From contig NZ_JACCAS010000001.1 of assembly GCF_013409255.1 (NCBI RefSeq), positions 4,677,854 to 4,741,853 on the forward strand: a DNA stretch of 64,000 nucleotides, in the 5' to 3' direction. The position numbers were made by a program, and so were the translations under genes. The notes beneath the pieces were generated by a model, which searched no databases, had not been told where the DNA came from, and saw nothing but the letters and a program-made list of their open reading frames with translations. Below, one piece after another: positions 17,256 to 27,065 of this stretch. The DNA comes from Paraburkholderia bryophila (GTDB taxonomy: Bacteria > Pseudomonadota > Gammaproteobacteria > Burkholderiales > Burkholderiaceae). Within the stretch, counting starts at the first letter, position 1; each line of letters begins with the position of its first letter.

Positions 17256-18158
17256 ATGGACCGTTTCAAGCAGATCGAGACTTTCGTCGCCGTTGCGGCC
17301 AAGGGCAGCCTGTCCGCCGCGGCGCTTGCGGAAGGCGTCGCACCGGCGATCATCGGCCGCCGGATCGATGCGCTCGAAGAGCGACTCGGCGTCAAATTGC
17401 TGGTGCGCACCACACGCAAGATCACGCTGACCTTCGAAGGCTCGGCCTTTCTCGAAGACTGCCAGCGTGTCATTCATGATATGCAGAACGCCGAAGCCAG
17501 CGTGTCGGCGGGCGGCGTCAAGGCGAGCGGCCATTTGCGGCTGTCGGCGCCGGCCGGTTTCGGGCGGCGCCACGTCGCGCCGCTGGTGCCGGCGTTTACC
17601 GTCGCGCATCCGGACGTGTCGATCACGCTCGACCTCTCCGACCGGCTGGTCGATCTGGTCAACGAGGGTTTCGACTGCGCGGTGCGGCTCGGCGAGTTGC
17701 CGGATTCGTCGCTGGTGTCGCTCAAGCTCGGCGAGAACCGTCGCGTGTGCGTGGCGTCGCCGTCGTATCTGAGCCGGCGCGGCGCACCGCACACGCTGGC
17801 CGACCTCGCGCATCACAACTGCCTCGCGCTCGGCGCGAGCGCCAATCAGCAGCGCGGCTGGATGTTCCAGCAGGCCGACAAGGTCGTGTCGATCAAGGTG
17901 TCCGGCACGATGGAATGCTCGGACGGCGCGGTGCTGCACGAGTGGTGCCTGGAGGGCTACGGCCTCGCGTGGCGCTCGTGGTGGGAAGTCGGTACGGACA
18001 TCGCCGCCGGGCGGCTGGTCAGCGTGCTCGACGAATTCGCCGCGCCGCCGATCGGCATCCACGCGGTGTTTCCGCAGCGTCGCCATTTGCCGCTGCGGGT
18101 CCGGCTGTTTCTCGACTTTCTCAAGCATACGTACGGCCATCCCGGTTATTGGGGCTGA
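17256..18158 (+). CDS. LysR-family transcriptional regulator
   Basis: This 300-residue protein has an N-terminal winged helix-turn-helix (residues about 1-60: FKQIETFVAVAAKGSLSAAA, then RRIDALEERLGVKLLVRTTR) followed by the periplasmic-binding-like effector domain, with GHLRLSAPAGFGRRHVAPLV at its start. ATG 17256 is chosen because the HTH begins right after it; the frame is open far upstream but without similarity. It is transcribed away from the haloacid dehalogenase gene, the usual LysR layout, so that gene is the likely target. Confidence 0.93.
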   Translation: MDRFKQIETFVAVAAKGSLSAAALAEGVAPAIIGRRIDALEERLGVKLLVRTTRKITLTFEGSAFLEDCQRVIHDMQNAEASVSAGGVKASGHLRLSAPAGFGRRHVAPLVPAFTVAHPDVSITLDLSDRLVDLVNEGFDCAVRLGELPDSSLVSLKLGENRRVCVASPSYLSRRGAPHTLADLAHHNCLALGASANQQRGWMFQQADKVVSIKVSGTMECSDGAVLHEWCLEGYGLAWRSWWEVGTDIAAGRLVSVLDEFAAPPIGIHAVFPQRRHLPLRVRLFLDFLKHTYGHPGYWG

Positions 18159-18372
18159 ACGCGCGGCGGGTTTAGTGCGTTCTCGCGCGCGGACCGCGCG
18201 GGCCGTGTAGCCGCGCTTGCGCCGCCGTCCGCAGCGGGTTTCCGATATGCGGATAGACCCTCGGCAGATCCATACCCGCGATTCGGCGACCTACAATCGA
18301 TTCAGGCGGCTTGCCAGCCGCGCCTCGTGGACGCTGACGCCGTGCTGCGCTGAGCCGGCGACGGAGGGCATC

Positions 18373-18807
18373 ATGTTCAGGCACATCCTCGTTCCTACCG
18401 ATGGTTCCGACCTGTCGCGCAAAGCGATCGACGGCGCGATCGATCTCGCGCAGGCCGTCGGCGCGCAAGTCACTGCTTACGCGTGTCTGCCGCAGTATCC
18501 GTACTCGCCGTTTTCCGACGTGGTGGTCGAGCCGCCCTCCGAATTCCTGCAGCGCAGCGAACGCGAAGCGCGCGTGCATCTGCGCGAGGTCGAGCTGGCC
18601 GGACGGCGAGTCGGCGTCGCGGTGGTGAGCCGCACCAGCGTGCATCCGGCGCCGTATCTCGGCATCATCGAAGCTGCCGAGCACGGCGGTTGCGACGTCA
18701 TCTTCATGGCTTCGCACGGGAGGCGCGGCCTCGGCAGTTTGCTGATCGGCAGCGAAACGCAGCGGGTGCTCACGCATACGAAGATTCCAGTGATCGTGTA
18801 TCGCTAG
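18373..18807 (+). CDS. Universal stress protein UspA family
   Basis: This 144-residue protein begins MFRHILVPTDGSDLSRKAID, the standard Usp start. It ends with the nucleotide-binding region ASHGRRGLGSLLIGSETQRV, which fits the G-2x-G-9x-G-S motif of ATP-binding members except that the first Gly is Ala. GGAGGG lies just upstream of ATG 18373. Such proteins are cytoplasmic and induced by stress. It lies between the glyoxylate genes but on the opposite strand. Confidence 0.92.
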   Translation: MFRHILVPTDGSDLSRKAIDGAIDLAQAVGAQVTAYACLPQYPYSPFSDVVVEPPSEFLQRSEREARVHLREVELAGRRVGVAVVSRTSVHPAPYLGIIEAAEHGGCDVIFMASHGRRGLGSLLIGSETQRVLTHTKIPVIVYR

Positions 18808-18831
18808 ATAAGCGCTGCGCCGGGCGAGGCG

Positions 18832-18867
18832 CCGAAAAAAAACGCGCCGGCGATCAGGCCGGCGCGT
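18832..18867 (-). terminator. Terminator for aceA (minus strand)
   Basis: ACGCGCCGGC pairs with GCCGGCGCGT around a 6-base loop. The A-run at its left side becomes a U-tract on the minus strand, so it fits transcripts coming leftward from aceA, about 230 bases past the aceA stop. Confidence 0.75.
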
Positions 18868-19097
18868 CCACTGTTCGCCGCGCAATACATTGCGCTGGCT
18901 TTGTTTCCGCCGCTGCGAGTTTGTTCTCTCCCAGATTCCTCTGCCCCGGGGCTGACACGGCGAAAGCCGTGGCGCCCCGATGACGTGCTCCTCCCTGTGA
19001 CGACGGCGCTCTGACGGCGCCGCTTGTCGTCGTTTGCCTGTCCGCGCGCGCCGGTCACGTTCCCGCGATCGAACCACGGGAACCGGGCGCGCCGTAC

Positions 19098-20405
<1,308 letters not shown>

Positions 20406-20490
20406 GGTGTGCTCCTTAGTTGCCTGTAATGGGTAGGTGACTCTGTCTTCGTCGAAGCGGTTGGCCGGTTTGGCGTTTCGTTCCGTGAAG

Positions 20491-20502
20491 TCTTATATAA
20501 GA
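20491..20502. promoter_or_regulatory. AT-rich palindrome upstream of aceA
   Basis: TCTTATATAAGA is a perfect 12-base palindrome 86 bases before the aceA start. Part of it could be the -10 region on the minus strand, but no convincing -35 is at the right distance. Confidence 0.35.
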
Positions 20503-20589
20503 GTCTAGGCAAATCGATGCGGGCGCAATAGACGGGCGGAAGGGTTTTTTGGATATTTATTTCTATTTAAAATCAATGGCTTGAATAGA

Positions 20590-20610
20590 TCGTTTCGCAT
20601 TAAGAAACGA
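20590..20610. promoter_or_regulatory. Candidate operator upstream of aceA
   Basis: TCGTTTC and GAAACGA form a perfect 7-bp inverted repeat with a 7-base spacer, about 185 bases before the aceA start. The spacing fits a dimeric regulator; which protein binds is unknown. Confidence 0.4.
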
Positions 20611-20717
20611 CTTTTCCCATCTTGCAATAGGACGTCTTGTGCCGTGCAGCACGATTTTTTACGACGCAAAAAAATTTTCCACATCGTGAAATTTCAGCAT
20701 CGATCAAATCGCGGACG

Positions 20718-20746
20718 AAAAAAAACCGGCGCTTGAGCACCGGTTT
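20718..20746 (-). terminator. Terminator of the RhlE-type helicase gene
   Basis: AAACCGG (20723-20729) pairs with CCGGTTT (20740-20746). The A-run to its left is a long U-tract on the minus strand, about 145 bases after the helicase stop. Confidence 0.75.
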
Positions 20747-20889
20747 CTCTCGACTGACGAACGGCGCGGGGCCGTTCGGGTCTTTTTCACACTAACTTGC
20801 TGTATCACTCGGGACCGACAACGCGCGCTGTGGCAGTTGATACTCGCGGGCGCGCGGTGCCGTTATCGGGCGAATACTGATCGGCTAGC

Positions 20890-22572
20890 TTAGCTGCCGC
20901 GCCGCGCCGTACGCGGGCCGTCGCTGCGGCGTGTGCCGTAGCCGCCGTCGCGCGAACCGCCGTAGCCTTCACGCGAACCACCGCCGAAGCCGCCTTCACG
21001 CGAACCACCTTCACGCGAGCCGCCGCCGAAGCCACCTTCACGCGAACCGCCGCCAGCCGACTTACCGGCCCAGCCGCCGCCATTGCCGCTGCGCGCACCG
21101 CCGCCGTTACCGGCCGGCTTGCCTGCGCCGCCGCCGCTACCGAAGCGACGGCCAGCACCGCCACCGTTGCCACCGCCCGGACGGCCACGGCCGCCAAAGC
21201 CAGGACGGCCGCCGTTACCCGACGGAGCCGACTTGCGCGGCTCGAAGCCTACAACGATGTTGACCGGCAGCGGGGTGCGCACGAAGCGCTCGATGCGCTT
21301 CAGCGCGCCTTGTTCAGCGTGATGCACGAGGCTCACCGCGGTACCCGTGCGGCCAGCACGGCCGGTACGGCCGATACGGTGCACGTAGTCTTCAGCGAAC
21401 TTCGGCAGGTCGTAGTTGAACACGTGCGTGATGCCCGGAATGTCGATACCGCGAGCGGCGACGTCCGTTGCCACCAGCACGCGAACGCGACGCTCGCGCA
21501 GTGCCTTGATCGTGCGGTTACGCGCGCCTTGCGGCAGATCGCCGTGCAAAGCGGCCGATTCGAAACCGGCGTCGGCCAGACGGCCGGCCAGCTGGTCGGC
21601 GTCCATCTTGGTTGCCGTGAACACGATAGCCTGGTCGAGGCCTTCGTCACGCAGCAGATGGTCGAGCAGACGATCCTTGTGATCGCGGTCGTCCACGTAG
21701 TGAACCGTTTGCGAGATGTTGGTGCGCTGTTCGAGGCGCTGAACGATTTCGATGCGTTCCGGATCCTTCAGCAGACGGCCCGTCAGCGAACCGATCTTGC
21801 CGTCGAGCGTGGCCGAGAACAGCATGGTTTGACGCGTAGCCGGCGTAGCCGCGACGATCGTTTCGATGTCTTCGATGAAGCCCATGTCGAGCATGCGGTC
21901 GGCTTCGTCGAGCACCAGGATCTGCAGTTGCGACAGATCGATACGGCCGCGTTCCAGGTGGTCGATCAGACGGCCCGGCGTGGCGACCAGGATTTCCGGG
22001 TTCTTTGCCAGCAGCATCAATTGCTGGCCGTAAGCGACGCCGCCCAGAATGCTGACGGTGCGCAGACGCTTCAGATGCTTGCCGTAGTTGGCAGCGGCGG
22101 TGGTGACCTGCATCGCGAGTTCGCGGGTCGGCGTCAGGACCAGCATGGTCGGACGGGCAACCGGTTGCGGACGGCGCGTGTTGCGGGCGTCGGCCGCCGG
22201 ACGCGCTTCACGCGGCTGGCTGGCTTGCGCCTTTTGCAGTTGCGAGAATCGCTCGATGGCGGGCAGCATGAACGCGGCGGTCTTACCCGAACCGGTCGGG
22301 CTCGAGACCATCAGATCGCGGCCGGCGATACCGGCGGGGATAGCGCGTTGCTGAACCGGCGTCGGGTTCTGGTAACCAGCGGCGGTCAGCGCGGAGACGA
22401 CATCCGCGGAGAGACCGAGCGACGCGAACGTCGGGCCGGTCGGCGCGGCGGCTTCAGCGGCGACGGCTTCCGGAGCGGCAGCGACGGCTGCGACTTGTTC
22501 CGGTGCGTCGGCGAGACCGAGGGCTTGATCGGCGATGGCGTTCAACGGGCTGGAGGTGTTGCTCGAAGTCAT
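20890..22572 (-). CDS. rhlE: DEAD-box ATP-dependent RNA helicase, RhlE-like
   Basis: This 560-residue helicase unwinds RNA duplexes with ATP. Motifs in order are the Q-motif region (NPTPVQQRAIP), motif I (SPTGSGKTAAF), PTRELAMQV, DEAD in LVLDEADRMLD, SAT (LFSATLD) and HRIGRTGRAGRTG. The last 150 or so residues are an Arg/Gly/Ser-rich tail with repeated GGGSREGG units, typical of RNA-binding tails in RhlE proteins. An Ala/Glu/Pro-rich extension of about 50 residues precedes the core. ATG 22572 is used; an upstream in-frame extension lacks similarity. Confidence 0.94.
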   Translation of the reverse strand: MTSSNTSSPLNAIADQALGLADAPEQVAAVAAAPEAVAAEAAAPTGPTFASLGLSADVVSALTAAGYQNPTPVQQRAIPAGIAGRDLMVSSPTGSGKTAAFMLPAIERFSQLQKAQASQPREARPAADARNTRRPQPVARPTMLVLTPTRELAMQVTTAAANYGKHLKRLRTVSILGGVAYGQQLMLLAKNPEILVATPGRLIDHLERGRIDLSQLQILVLDEADRMLDMGFIEDIETIVAATPATRQTMLFSATLDGKIGSLTGRLLKDPERIEIVQRLEQRTNISQTVHYVDDRDHKDRLLDHLLRDEGLDQAIVFTATKMDADQLAGRLADAGFESAALHGDLPQGARNRTIKALRERRVRVLVATDVAARGIDIPGITHVFNYDLPKFAEDYVHRIGRTGRAGRTGTAVSLVHHAEQGALKRIERFVRTPLPVNIVVGFEPRKSAPSGNGGRPGFGGRGRPGGGNGGGAGRRFGSGGGAGKPAGNGGGARSGNGGGWAGKSAGGGSREGGFGGGSREGGSREGGFGGGSREGYGGSRDGGYGTRRSDGPRTARRGS

Positions 22573-23167
22573 GAGAATCCTTGGTACACAGGGAATTAAA
22601 ACGTCGGCGCCAATCGGCATACCCAAGTCGTCGGATTCAGCGAGCAAAGAAGCAGCGAGCAAATCGAAAAACGGGGGCAGCTCGCGACAATGAAGGCGAG
22701 CTTTTCGTTAGAAGCTGTATCGGATGCGACATGCCAACACGGCGTGCCGCCAGCCTGGTACATGATCGCCCGTAGGGGGCTAGGCAGGAGGGGACAGGTT
22801 CTAAACTGGATTGGAGCTAAACGCTACGAGGCGCTGCGCCGCAAAGGCCGCTGGAGGAAAGCCGGGCAGAGCAGTGAAGCGCAGGCAGCATTCTATAGGG
22901 TTTTGTTGCACTGCGCCACTGTTAGGAAACTTCTTAGTGGAAAAAATTGCTTTTTCTGGCTGCGCGGGGCGCGCTAAGCGGCGGCGGGCGGGGCGCCCAG
23001 CGTTTAGCCGTGGCGCGGATCAGGCAAGTGACGCGAAGGGGAGAAGAGCGGGAGACCGCGCTAATTGCGCCGCCAGTCGGCTACGCGGACAGTCGCCAGA
23101 CAGTCCGACCGCTCAACGGCCCGATCGCCAGGCGACCAGGCGCTCCCGATCCGCCGCGCTATCGCTG
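22573..23167. other. Intergenic gap upstream of the helicase gene
   Basis: I see no supported gene in this 595-base gap. The frames 22690-22977 and 22811-23455 on the plus strand lack family features, and the second overlaps the acyl-CoA-binding protein antisense. It must hold the helicase promoter and possibly a long leader. Confidence 0.4.
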
Positions 23168-23437
23168 TCAGGCCGCCGTGCCGTTCTTCAGCGATTCGAC
23201 GAGTTCCGCGTATTGCTGTTTGGCGGCGTCCTGCGTTGTGCCTTTGAGCGCGCCCCACGCGTCGTATTTGTATTTGCCGACGATGTCGGTGAAGCCCGGC
23301 TTGTCGCCGTGGACGTCACCTTCGGTCGCCTGCTTGAAGAGCGCGTAGAGGCGCAGCAGCGTGAGGTTGCCCGGACGCTCCGTCAACTGTTTGACGTCTT
23401 CCTGGGCCTGCGCGAATTGGGTGGTGATGTCGGTCAT
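23168..23437 (-). CDS. Acyl-CoA-binding protein (ACBP)
   Basis: This 89-residue protein is a complete stand-alone ACBP domain. It has LTLLRLYALFKQATEGDV and KYDAWGALKGTTQDAAKQQY, including the Tyr and Lys residues that contact the CoA in eukaryotic ACBPs. The family binds medium and long acyl-CoA esters in the cytoplasm. Only a minority of bacteria, Burkholderiales among them, carry such a gene. It is divergent from tsaB and seems to be a single-gene unit. Confidence 0.93.
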   Translation of the reverse strand: MTDITTQFAQAQEDVKQLTERPGNLTLLRLYALFKQATEGDVHGDKPGFTDIVGKYKYDAWGALKGTTQDAAKQQYAELVESLKNGTAA

Positions 23438-23605
23438 GTTCGTTTTGCCCGGTAGGCGGGAGTGGGTTACGGTGGCCGACGATCATAACAATTGCATGCC
23501 GCTGACGGCCCGAGGGCTTATTCCAAACGCCGGCCGCCGGCTTGCGGGCCAACCCGAACCAGATTGGCGCGCGCCGTGCCGATCACGCCGATTACAATAC
23601 GGTCC

Positions 23606-24424
23606 ATGACTCAAACTGTGCTCCTCGCTCTCGATACGTCGACCGAATTCTGTTCGGTAGCGCTTTTGTCCGTCGCCGGCGCCGCCGCCGGCCAGACGCA
23701 TGCCGAACCCCGTCTGTGGGTCCGCCACGAGCAGACCGGCGCGGTCTCCAGCACGCGCCTGCTCCCGGCAATTCGCGAACTGTTTGCCGAAGCCGGTCTG
23801 ACGCTGGCGGACTGCGACGCGATCGCGTTCGGCTCCGGCCCCGGCTCGTTCACCGGACTGCGGACGGCAACCGGCGTCGCGCAAGGTCTCGCATTCGGCC
23901 TGAATCTGCCGGTCGTGCCGGTCAGCACGCTGCTGGCTTGCGCGGAAAGCGCCCGGTTGCGCGATCTGTCGGCGACGCGCGTGCTGGCCGCGCTCGATGC
24001 CCGTATGGACGAAATCTATTGGGCCGACTTCGCGTGGGATGAGGCGCAGGGCGACTGGCGCACGCTGCAAGCGGCCTCGCTCGACGCGCCGGAGCGGTTG
24101 GTGTTGCCGGAGGTTCCGTTCACGCTGGCCGGCAACGCGGCTGCCGCGTTCGGCGCGCGGCTGCCCGCGGTGGCCGCGGCGCGCACGGTCGATGGCGACG
24201 CGCTGCCGCACGCTGTGCCGCTCGCGCATGCCGCGCTGCGTGCGTTGCGCGCCGGCCGCACCGTGCCGGCCGATCAGGCCGCGCCGGAATATGTACGCGA
24301 CAAGGTCGCGCAGACCACGGCGGAGCGGATGGCCGACAAGGCTGAAAAGGTCGAGAAAGCCGAGAAAGCCGAGAAAGCCGCCCACGCTTCGCACGACGCT
24401 CAGCCGGGCGAGGGCGGCCAATGA
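23606..24424 (+). CDS. tsaB: tRNA threonylcarbamoyladenosine biosynthesis protein TsaB
   Basis: This 272-residue protein is the non-catalytic partner of TsaD in making t6A37 on ANN-decoding tRNAs. The ASKHA-fold start VLLALDTSTEFCSVAL and the FGSGPGSFTGLRTATGVAQG segment are diagnostic. The C-terminus carries a short tandem repeat of EKA units (nine-base DNA repeat GAGAAAGCC near 24352-24380). Start ATG 23606 is supported by the conserved N-terminus. Its stop overlaps the rimI start by four bases (ATGA). Confidence 0.95.
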   Translation: MTQTVLLALDTSTEFCSVALLSVAGAAAGQTHAEPRLWVRHEQTGAVSSTRLLPAIRELFAEAGLTLADCDAIAFGSGPGSFTGLRTATGVAQGLAFGLNLPVVPVSTLLACAESARLRDLSATRVLAALDARMDEIYWADFAWDEAQGDWRTLQAASLDAPERLVLPEVPFTLAGNAAAAFGARLPAVAAARTVDGDALPHAVPLAHAALRALRAGRTVPADQAAPEYVRDKVAQTTAERMADKAEKVEKAEKAEKAAHASHDAQPGEGGQ

Positions 24425-24915
24425 GCGGCGTGTTGCTAGCTGACCGCTACATATCGCCGATGACCGAAGGCGATCTGGACGAGGTCGCGGCCATCGAAAA
24501 GATCGCTTATGAGTTTCCGTGGAGCCGGGGCAATTTCGGCGACTCGCTGCGCAACGGCTATTTCGGCATCTGTCTGCGTCATGTGACCGGCGCGCTGATC
24601 GGCTATTGCGTGCTGATGCCGGTGGTCGACGAAATGCATCTGCTCAACCTGTGCGTGACGCCTGCCTCGCAGGGCGTCGGCGCCGGCCTCGCGCTGCTGC
24701 GCGAAGCGGTGCGAATTACCCGCGCCGAAAAACTCGAAGGACTGCTGCTCGAAGTGCGGCCGTCGAATCATCGCGCGATCCGACTGTACGAGCGCTTCGG
24801 CTTTGCGTCGATCGGCCGGCGCAAAAATTATTATCCGGCGCGGCATCGCAGCCGGGAGGACGCCATCGTGATGCGTTTCTCGTTTGCCACGGAGGGCGCA
24901 GATGGCGCTGCATGA
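24421..24915 (+). CDS. rimI: Ribosomal protein S18-alanine N-acetyltransferase RimI
   Basis: This 164-residue GNAT enzyme by homology acetylates the N-terminal alanine of ribosomal protein S18. Motif A is NLCVTPASQGVGAGLALLREAV, and the RimI-type LEVRPSNHRAIRLYERFGF and GRRKNYYPA segments follow. It is coupled to tsaB by an ATGA overlap, as in many proteobacteria, and its 3' end overlaps the glycosylase start. Confidence 0.93.
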   Translation: MSGVLLADRYISPMTEGDLDEVAAIEKIAYEFPWSRGNFGDSLRNGYFGICLRHVTGALIGYCVLMPVVDEMHLLNLCVTPASQGVGAGLALLREAVRITRAEKLEGLLLEVRPSNHRAIRLYERFGFASIGRRKNYYPARHRSREDAIVMRFSFATEGADGAA

Positions 24916-26008
24916 TTCGGTACTGGAAGAGTTCGGCCTCGCGCCGCTGTGGGTGCGTCGCGGAATGGCGGCGCAGCCGGTTGCGTCTGAAGCGACAGAA
25001 GCGTCTGAAGCGGCCAGCGGGCAAGATGTGGCCGCAGCAGCCGCAGTTGAGCCGGAGATGCGCCGCGCGGCTCAACCGTCGCAGCAACCGGCCACACGCG
25101 ATCGCTCCGACGATCGCGACGCGCCGACGCGCGCAAGCGAATCATCACGTCCCGTACAGGACGGCCGGCCAAACGAGCGCCGTACGCAACCGGCGCAACC
25201 TGAAGTTCAAACACGCTCGCAACCGCCCGCCGTCGAAACACCGCGTCAACCGAAGCCGCCATCCCGGCCCGCGGCACAATCGCGCGCCCCTGAACAACCG
25301 CCTTCATTCGACGCACCGCCCGACGACGATTTCGCGTGGTTCGACGATCTGCCAACCGAGGCGCCCGGACATGGGCATGCTCCGTCCGAAAGCCGCCGCG
25401 AAGCATCGCAGCCGCCGGCGATCCACACGCTTGACTGGGACGCGCTGAGCGAACGCGTCGCCGGCTGCGAAAGTTGCCGATTGTGCGAGAAGCGCACCAA
25501 CACGGTCTTCGGTGTGGGCGATCGCAATGCCGACTGGATGCTGATCGGCGAAGCCCCCGGGGAGAATGAAGATCGTCAAGGCGAGCCGTTCGTCGGCCAG
25601 GCCGGCAAGCTGCTCGACAACATGCTGCGCTCGCTGACGCTCGCGCGCGACACCAACGTCTATATCGCGAACGTGATCAAGTGCCGGCCGCCCGGCAACC
25701 GCAATCCCGAGCCGGACGAAGTCGCGCGCTGCGAGCCGTATCTGCAGCGTCAGGTGGCGCTGGTCAAGCCGAAGCTGATCGTCGCGCTCGGCCGCTTCGC
25801 CGCGCAGAGTTTGCTGAAGACCGAGGCGAGCATTTCGTCGCTGCGTGGCCGCGTGCATGAATACGAAGGCGTGCCGGTGATCGTCACCTATCACCCGGCC
25901 TATCTGCTGCGCAGCCTGCCCGATAAGTCGAAGGCATGGGCCGACCTGTGCCTCGCGCGCGACACGTGGCGCGCAGCCGGCGGCGCGCCCGCGAACCCGC
26001 CGAAGTGA
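24902..26008 (+). CDS. Family 4-type uracil-DNA glycosylase with a long disordered N-terminus
   Basis: This 368-residue protein has a C-terminal uracil-DNA glycosylase domain (about residues 175-360). It shows CESCRLCEKRTNTVFGVG (Fe-S cluster cysteines), the active-site GEAPGENEDRQGEPFVGQAG, NVIKCRPPGNRNP and the HPAYLLR motif. The family excises uracil from DNA. Residues 15-170 are unusually rich in Pro, Gln, Ala and Arg and look disordered; this more than doubles the normal N-terminus. GGAGGG precedes ATG 24902, which lies inside the end of rimI. Confidence 0.92.
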   Translation: MALHDSVLEEFGLAPLWVRRGMAAQPVASEATEASEAASGQDVAAAAAVEPEMRRAAQPSQQPATRDRSDDRDAPTRASESSRPVQDGRPNERRTQPAQPEVQTRSQPPAVETPRQPKPPSRPAAQSRAPEQPPSFDAPPDDDFAWFDDLPTEAPGHGHAPSESRREASQPPAIHTLDWDALSERVAGCESCRLCEKRTNTVFGVGDRNADWMLIGEAPGENEDRQGEPFVGQAGKLLDNMLRSLTLARDTNVYIANVIKCRPPGNRNPEPDEVARCEPYLQRQVALVKPKLIVALGRFAAQSLLKTEASISSLRGRVHEYEGVPVIVTYHPAYLLRSLPDKSKAWADLCLARDTWRAAGGAPANPPK

Positions 26009-27006
26009 CGACCGCCGATGGCCCGGCGGCGCACGTCGCCGTCGCGCCCGGCGCTTGCGCCGCGACGCTCGACACGCTGCTGACCCGTTTGCGTGAGCCC
26101 GCCGTGCGCGATCTCGCCTGGTTGCTGCTGAGCGCCGATCTGTTGCGCGCGCAACCACCGGCCGGCGTGCTCGCGACGCCGTTCGACACGCCTCAGGAGT
26201 TTGCAGCAACCATCGCCTGGTTGCGCGCGCTCGACGCCGCGCCGGCGCCTTTACAGCACGATCTGACGGCCACGCGCATCACGCGTCTTGGCCGTTACGC
26301 TGAACGCCTGCTCGGCTGGTTCTTGCAGCACGGACCGGCGGCGCGGCTGATCGCGGCGGGTGTGCCGCTGCGGCATGAAGGCATCACGCTCGGCGAGTGC
26401 GATTTTCTGCTGCAGACGCAACGCGGCGCGCGGCTCCATTGGGAGCTGGCGGTGAAGTGCTATCTGCATGCCGGCGCGGGACGCGGCCGTCTGGCGGACT
26501 ACGTCGGACCGAATCTGAAAGACCGCTTCGATCTCAAGCTCGCGCATGTGTTGAATCATCAATTGCCGATGAGCGCGCGTGAAGCGTTCGCGTCGACCGG
26601 TTACGCGGGGCCGTGGACGCCGCAGATGTTCATCAAAGGCTGGCTGTTTTACCGGCACGGCGAGACGCCGTTCGATCCCGTCGAACTGGATCCGGCGCAT
26701 GGGCGCGGGTGGTGGGTGACGCGCAGCGACTGGCCGGGTTTCGCGGCCGAGCAGGCGTGCAAATGGCGGACCTTGCCGCGCCTGGAGTGGCTCGCGCCGA
26801 GGCGCTACGAGCAGCACGAGGCGGATGCGGCAGAACAGACGCTTGTCGATGCCGACACGCTTGCCGCGCAAACTTCGCATCAGCATGGACCGGCGATGGT
26901 CGTCGCATTCGACGAGGACAGTGCGGGCAATCTGGTGGAACGCTCTCGCGGTTTTATCGTGCCGGACGAATGGCCTGAGCAGGCTCAGGTTTACGCGCGG
27001 CAGTAG
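26005..27006 (+). CDS. DUF1853 family protein
   Basis: This 333-residue protein is of unknown function. It carries segments I recognise from DUF1853: WELAVKCYLHAG, YVGPNLKDRFDLKLAHVLNHQ and MFIKGWLFYRHGETP. Charged and aromatic residues dominate these blocks, and the E...K spacing in ELAVKCYL recalls nuclease-like folds, but that is only a suggestion. GTG 26005 is chosen because it overlaps the glycosylase stop by GTGA. No signal peptide or membrane helix is seen. Coupling to a DNA repair gene is the only functional hint. Confidence 0.8.
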   Translation: MTTADGPAAHVAVAPGACAATLDTLLTRLREPAVRDLAWLLLSADLLRAQPPAGVLATPFDTPQEFAATIAWLRALDAAPAPLQHDLTATRITRLGRYAERLLGWFLQHGPAARLIAAGVPLRHEGITLGECDFLLQTQRGARLHWELAVKCYLHAGAGRGRLADYVGPNLKDRFDLKLAHVLNHQLPMSAREAFASTGYAGPWTPQMFIKGWLFYRHGETPFDPVELDPAHGRGWWVTRSDWPGFAAEQACKWRTLPRLEWLAPRRYEQHEADAAEQTLVDADTLAAQTSHQHGPAMVVAFDEDSAGNLVERSRGFIVPDEWPEQAQVYARQ

Positions 27007-27035
27007 CAGTAGCAATAGCAATAGCAATAGCAGCT
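27001..27035 (+). repeat. Short six-base repeat after the DUF1853 gene
   Basis: Tandem CAGTAG/CAATAG units run from the stop codon of the DUF1853 gene into the gap before thiD. It looks like a small slippage-prone microsatellite. Confidence 0.6.
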
Positions 27036-27065
27036 AGCCGCAGCCGCGCCCAGCCGTCTAATCCG

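Larger units (their letters stand above)
20406..20889. other. AT-rich regulatory gap upstream of aceA
   Basis: No gene is seen. The gap is clearly more AT-rich than its surroundings. It holds a palindrome at 20491-20502, an inverted repeat at 20590-20610 and the helicase terminator near 20718-20746, so it should contain the aceA promoter. Confidence 0.5.

Noticed and set aside
22690..22977. 95-codon plus-strand frame in the gap upstream of the helicase
   Set aside because: No good ribosome site, no family features and odd composition; it is more likely leader or promoter DNA.
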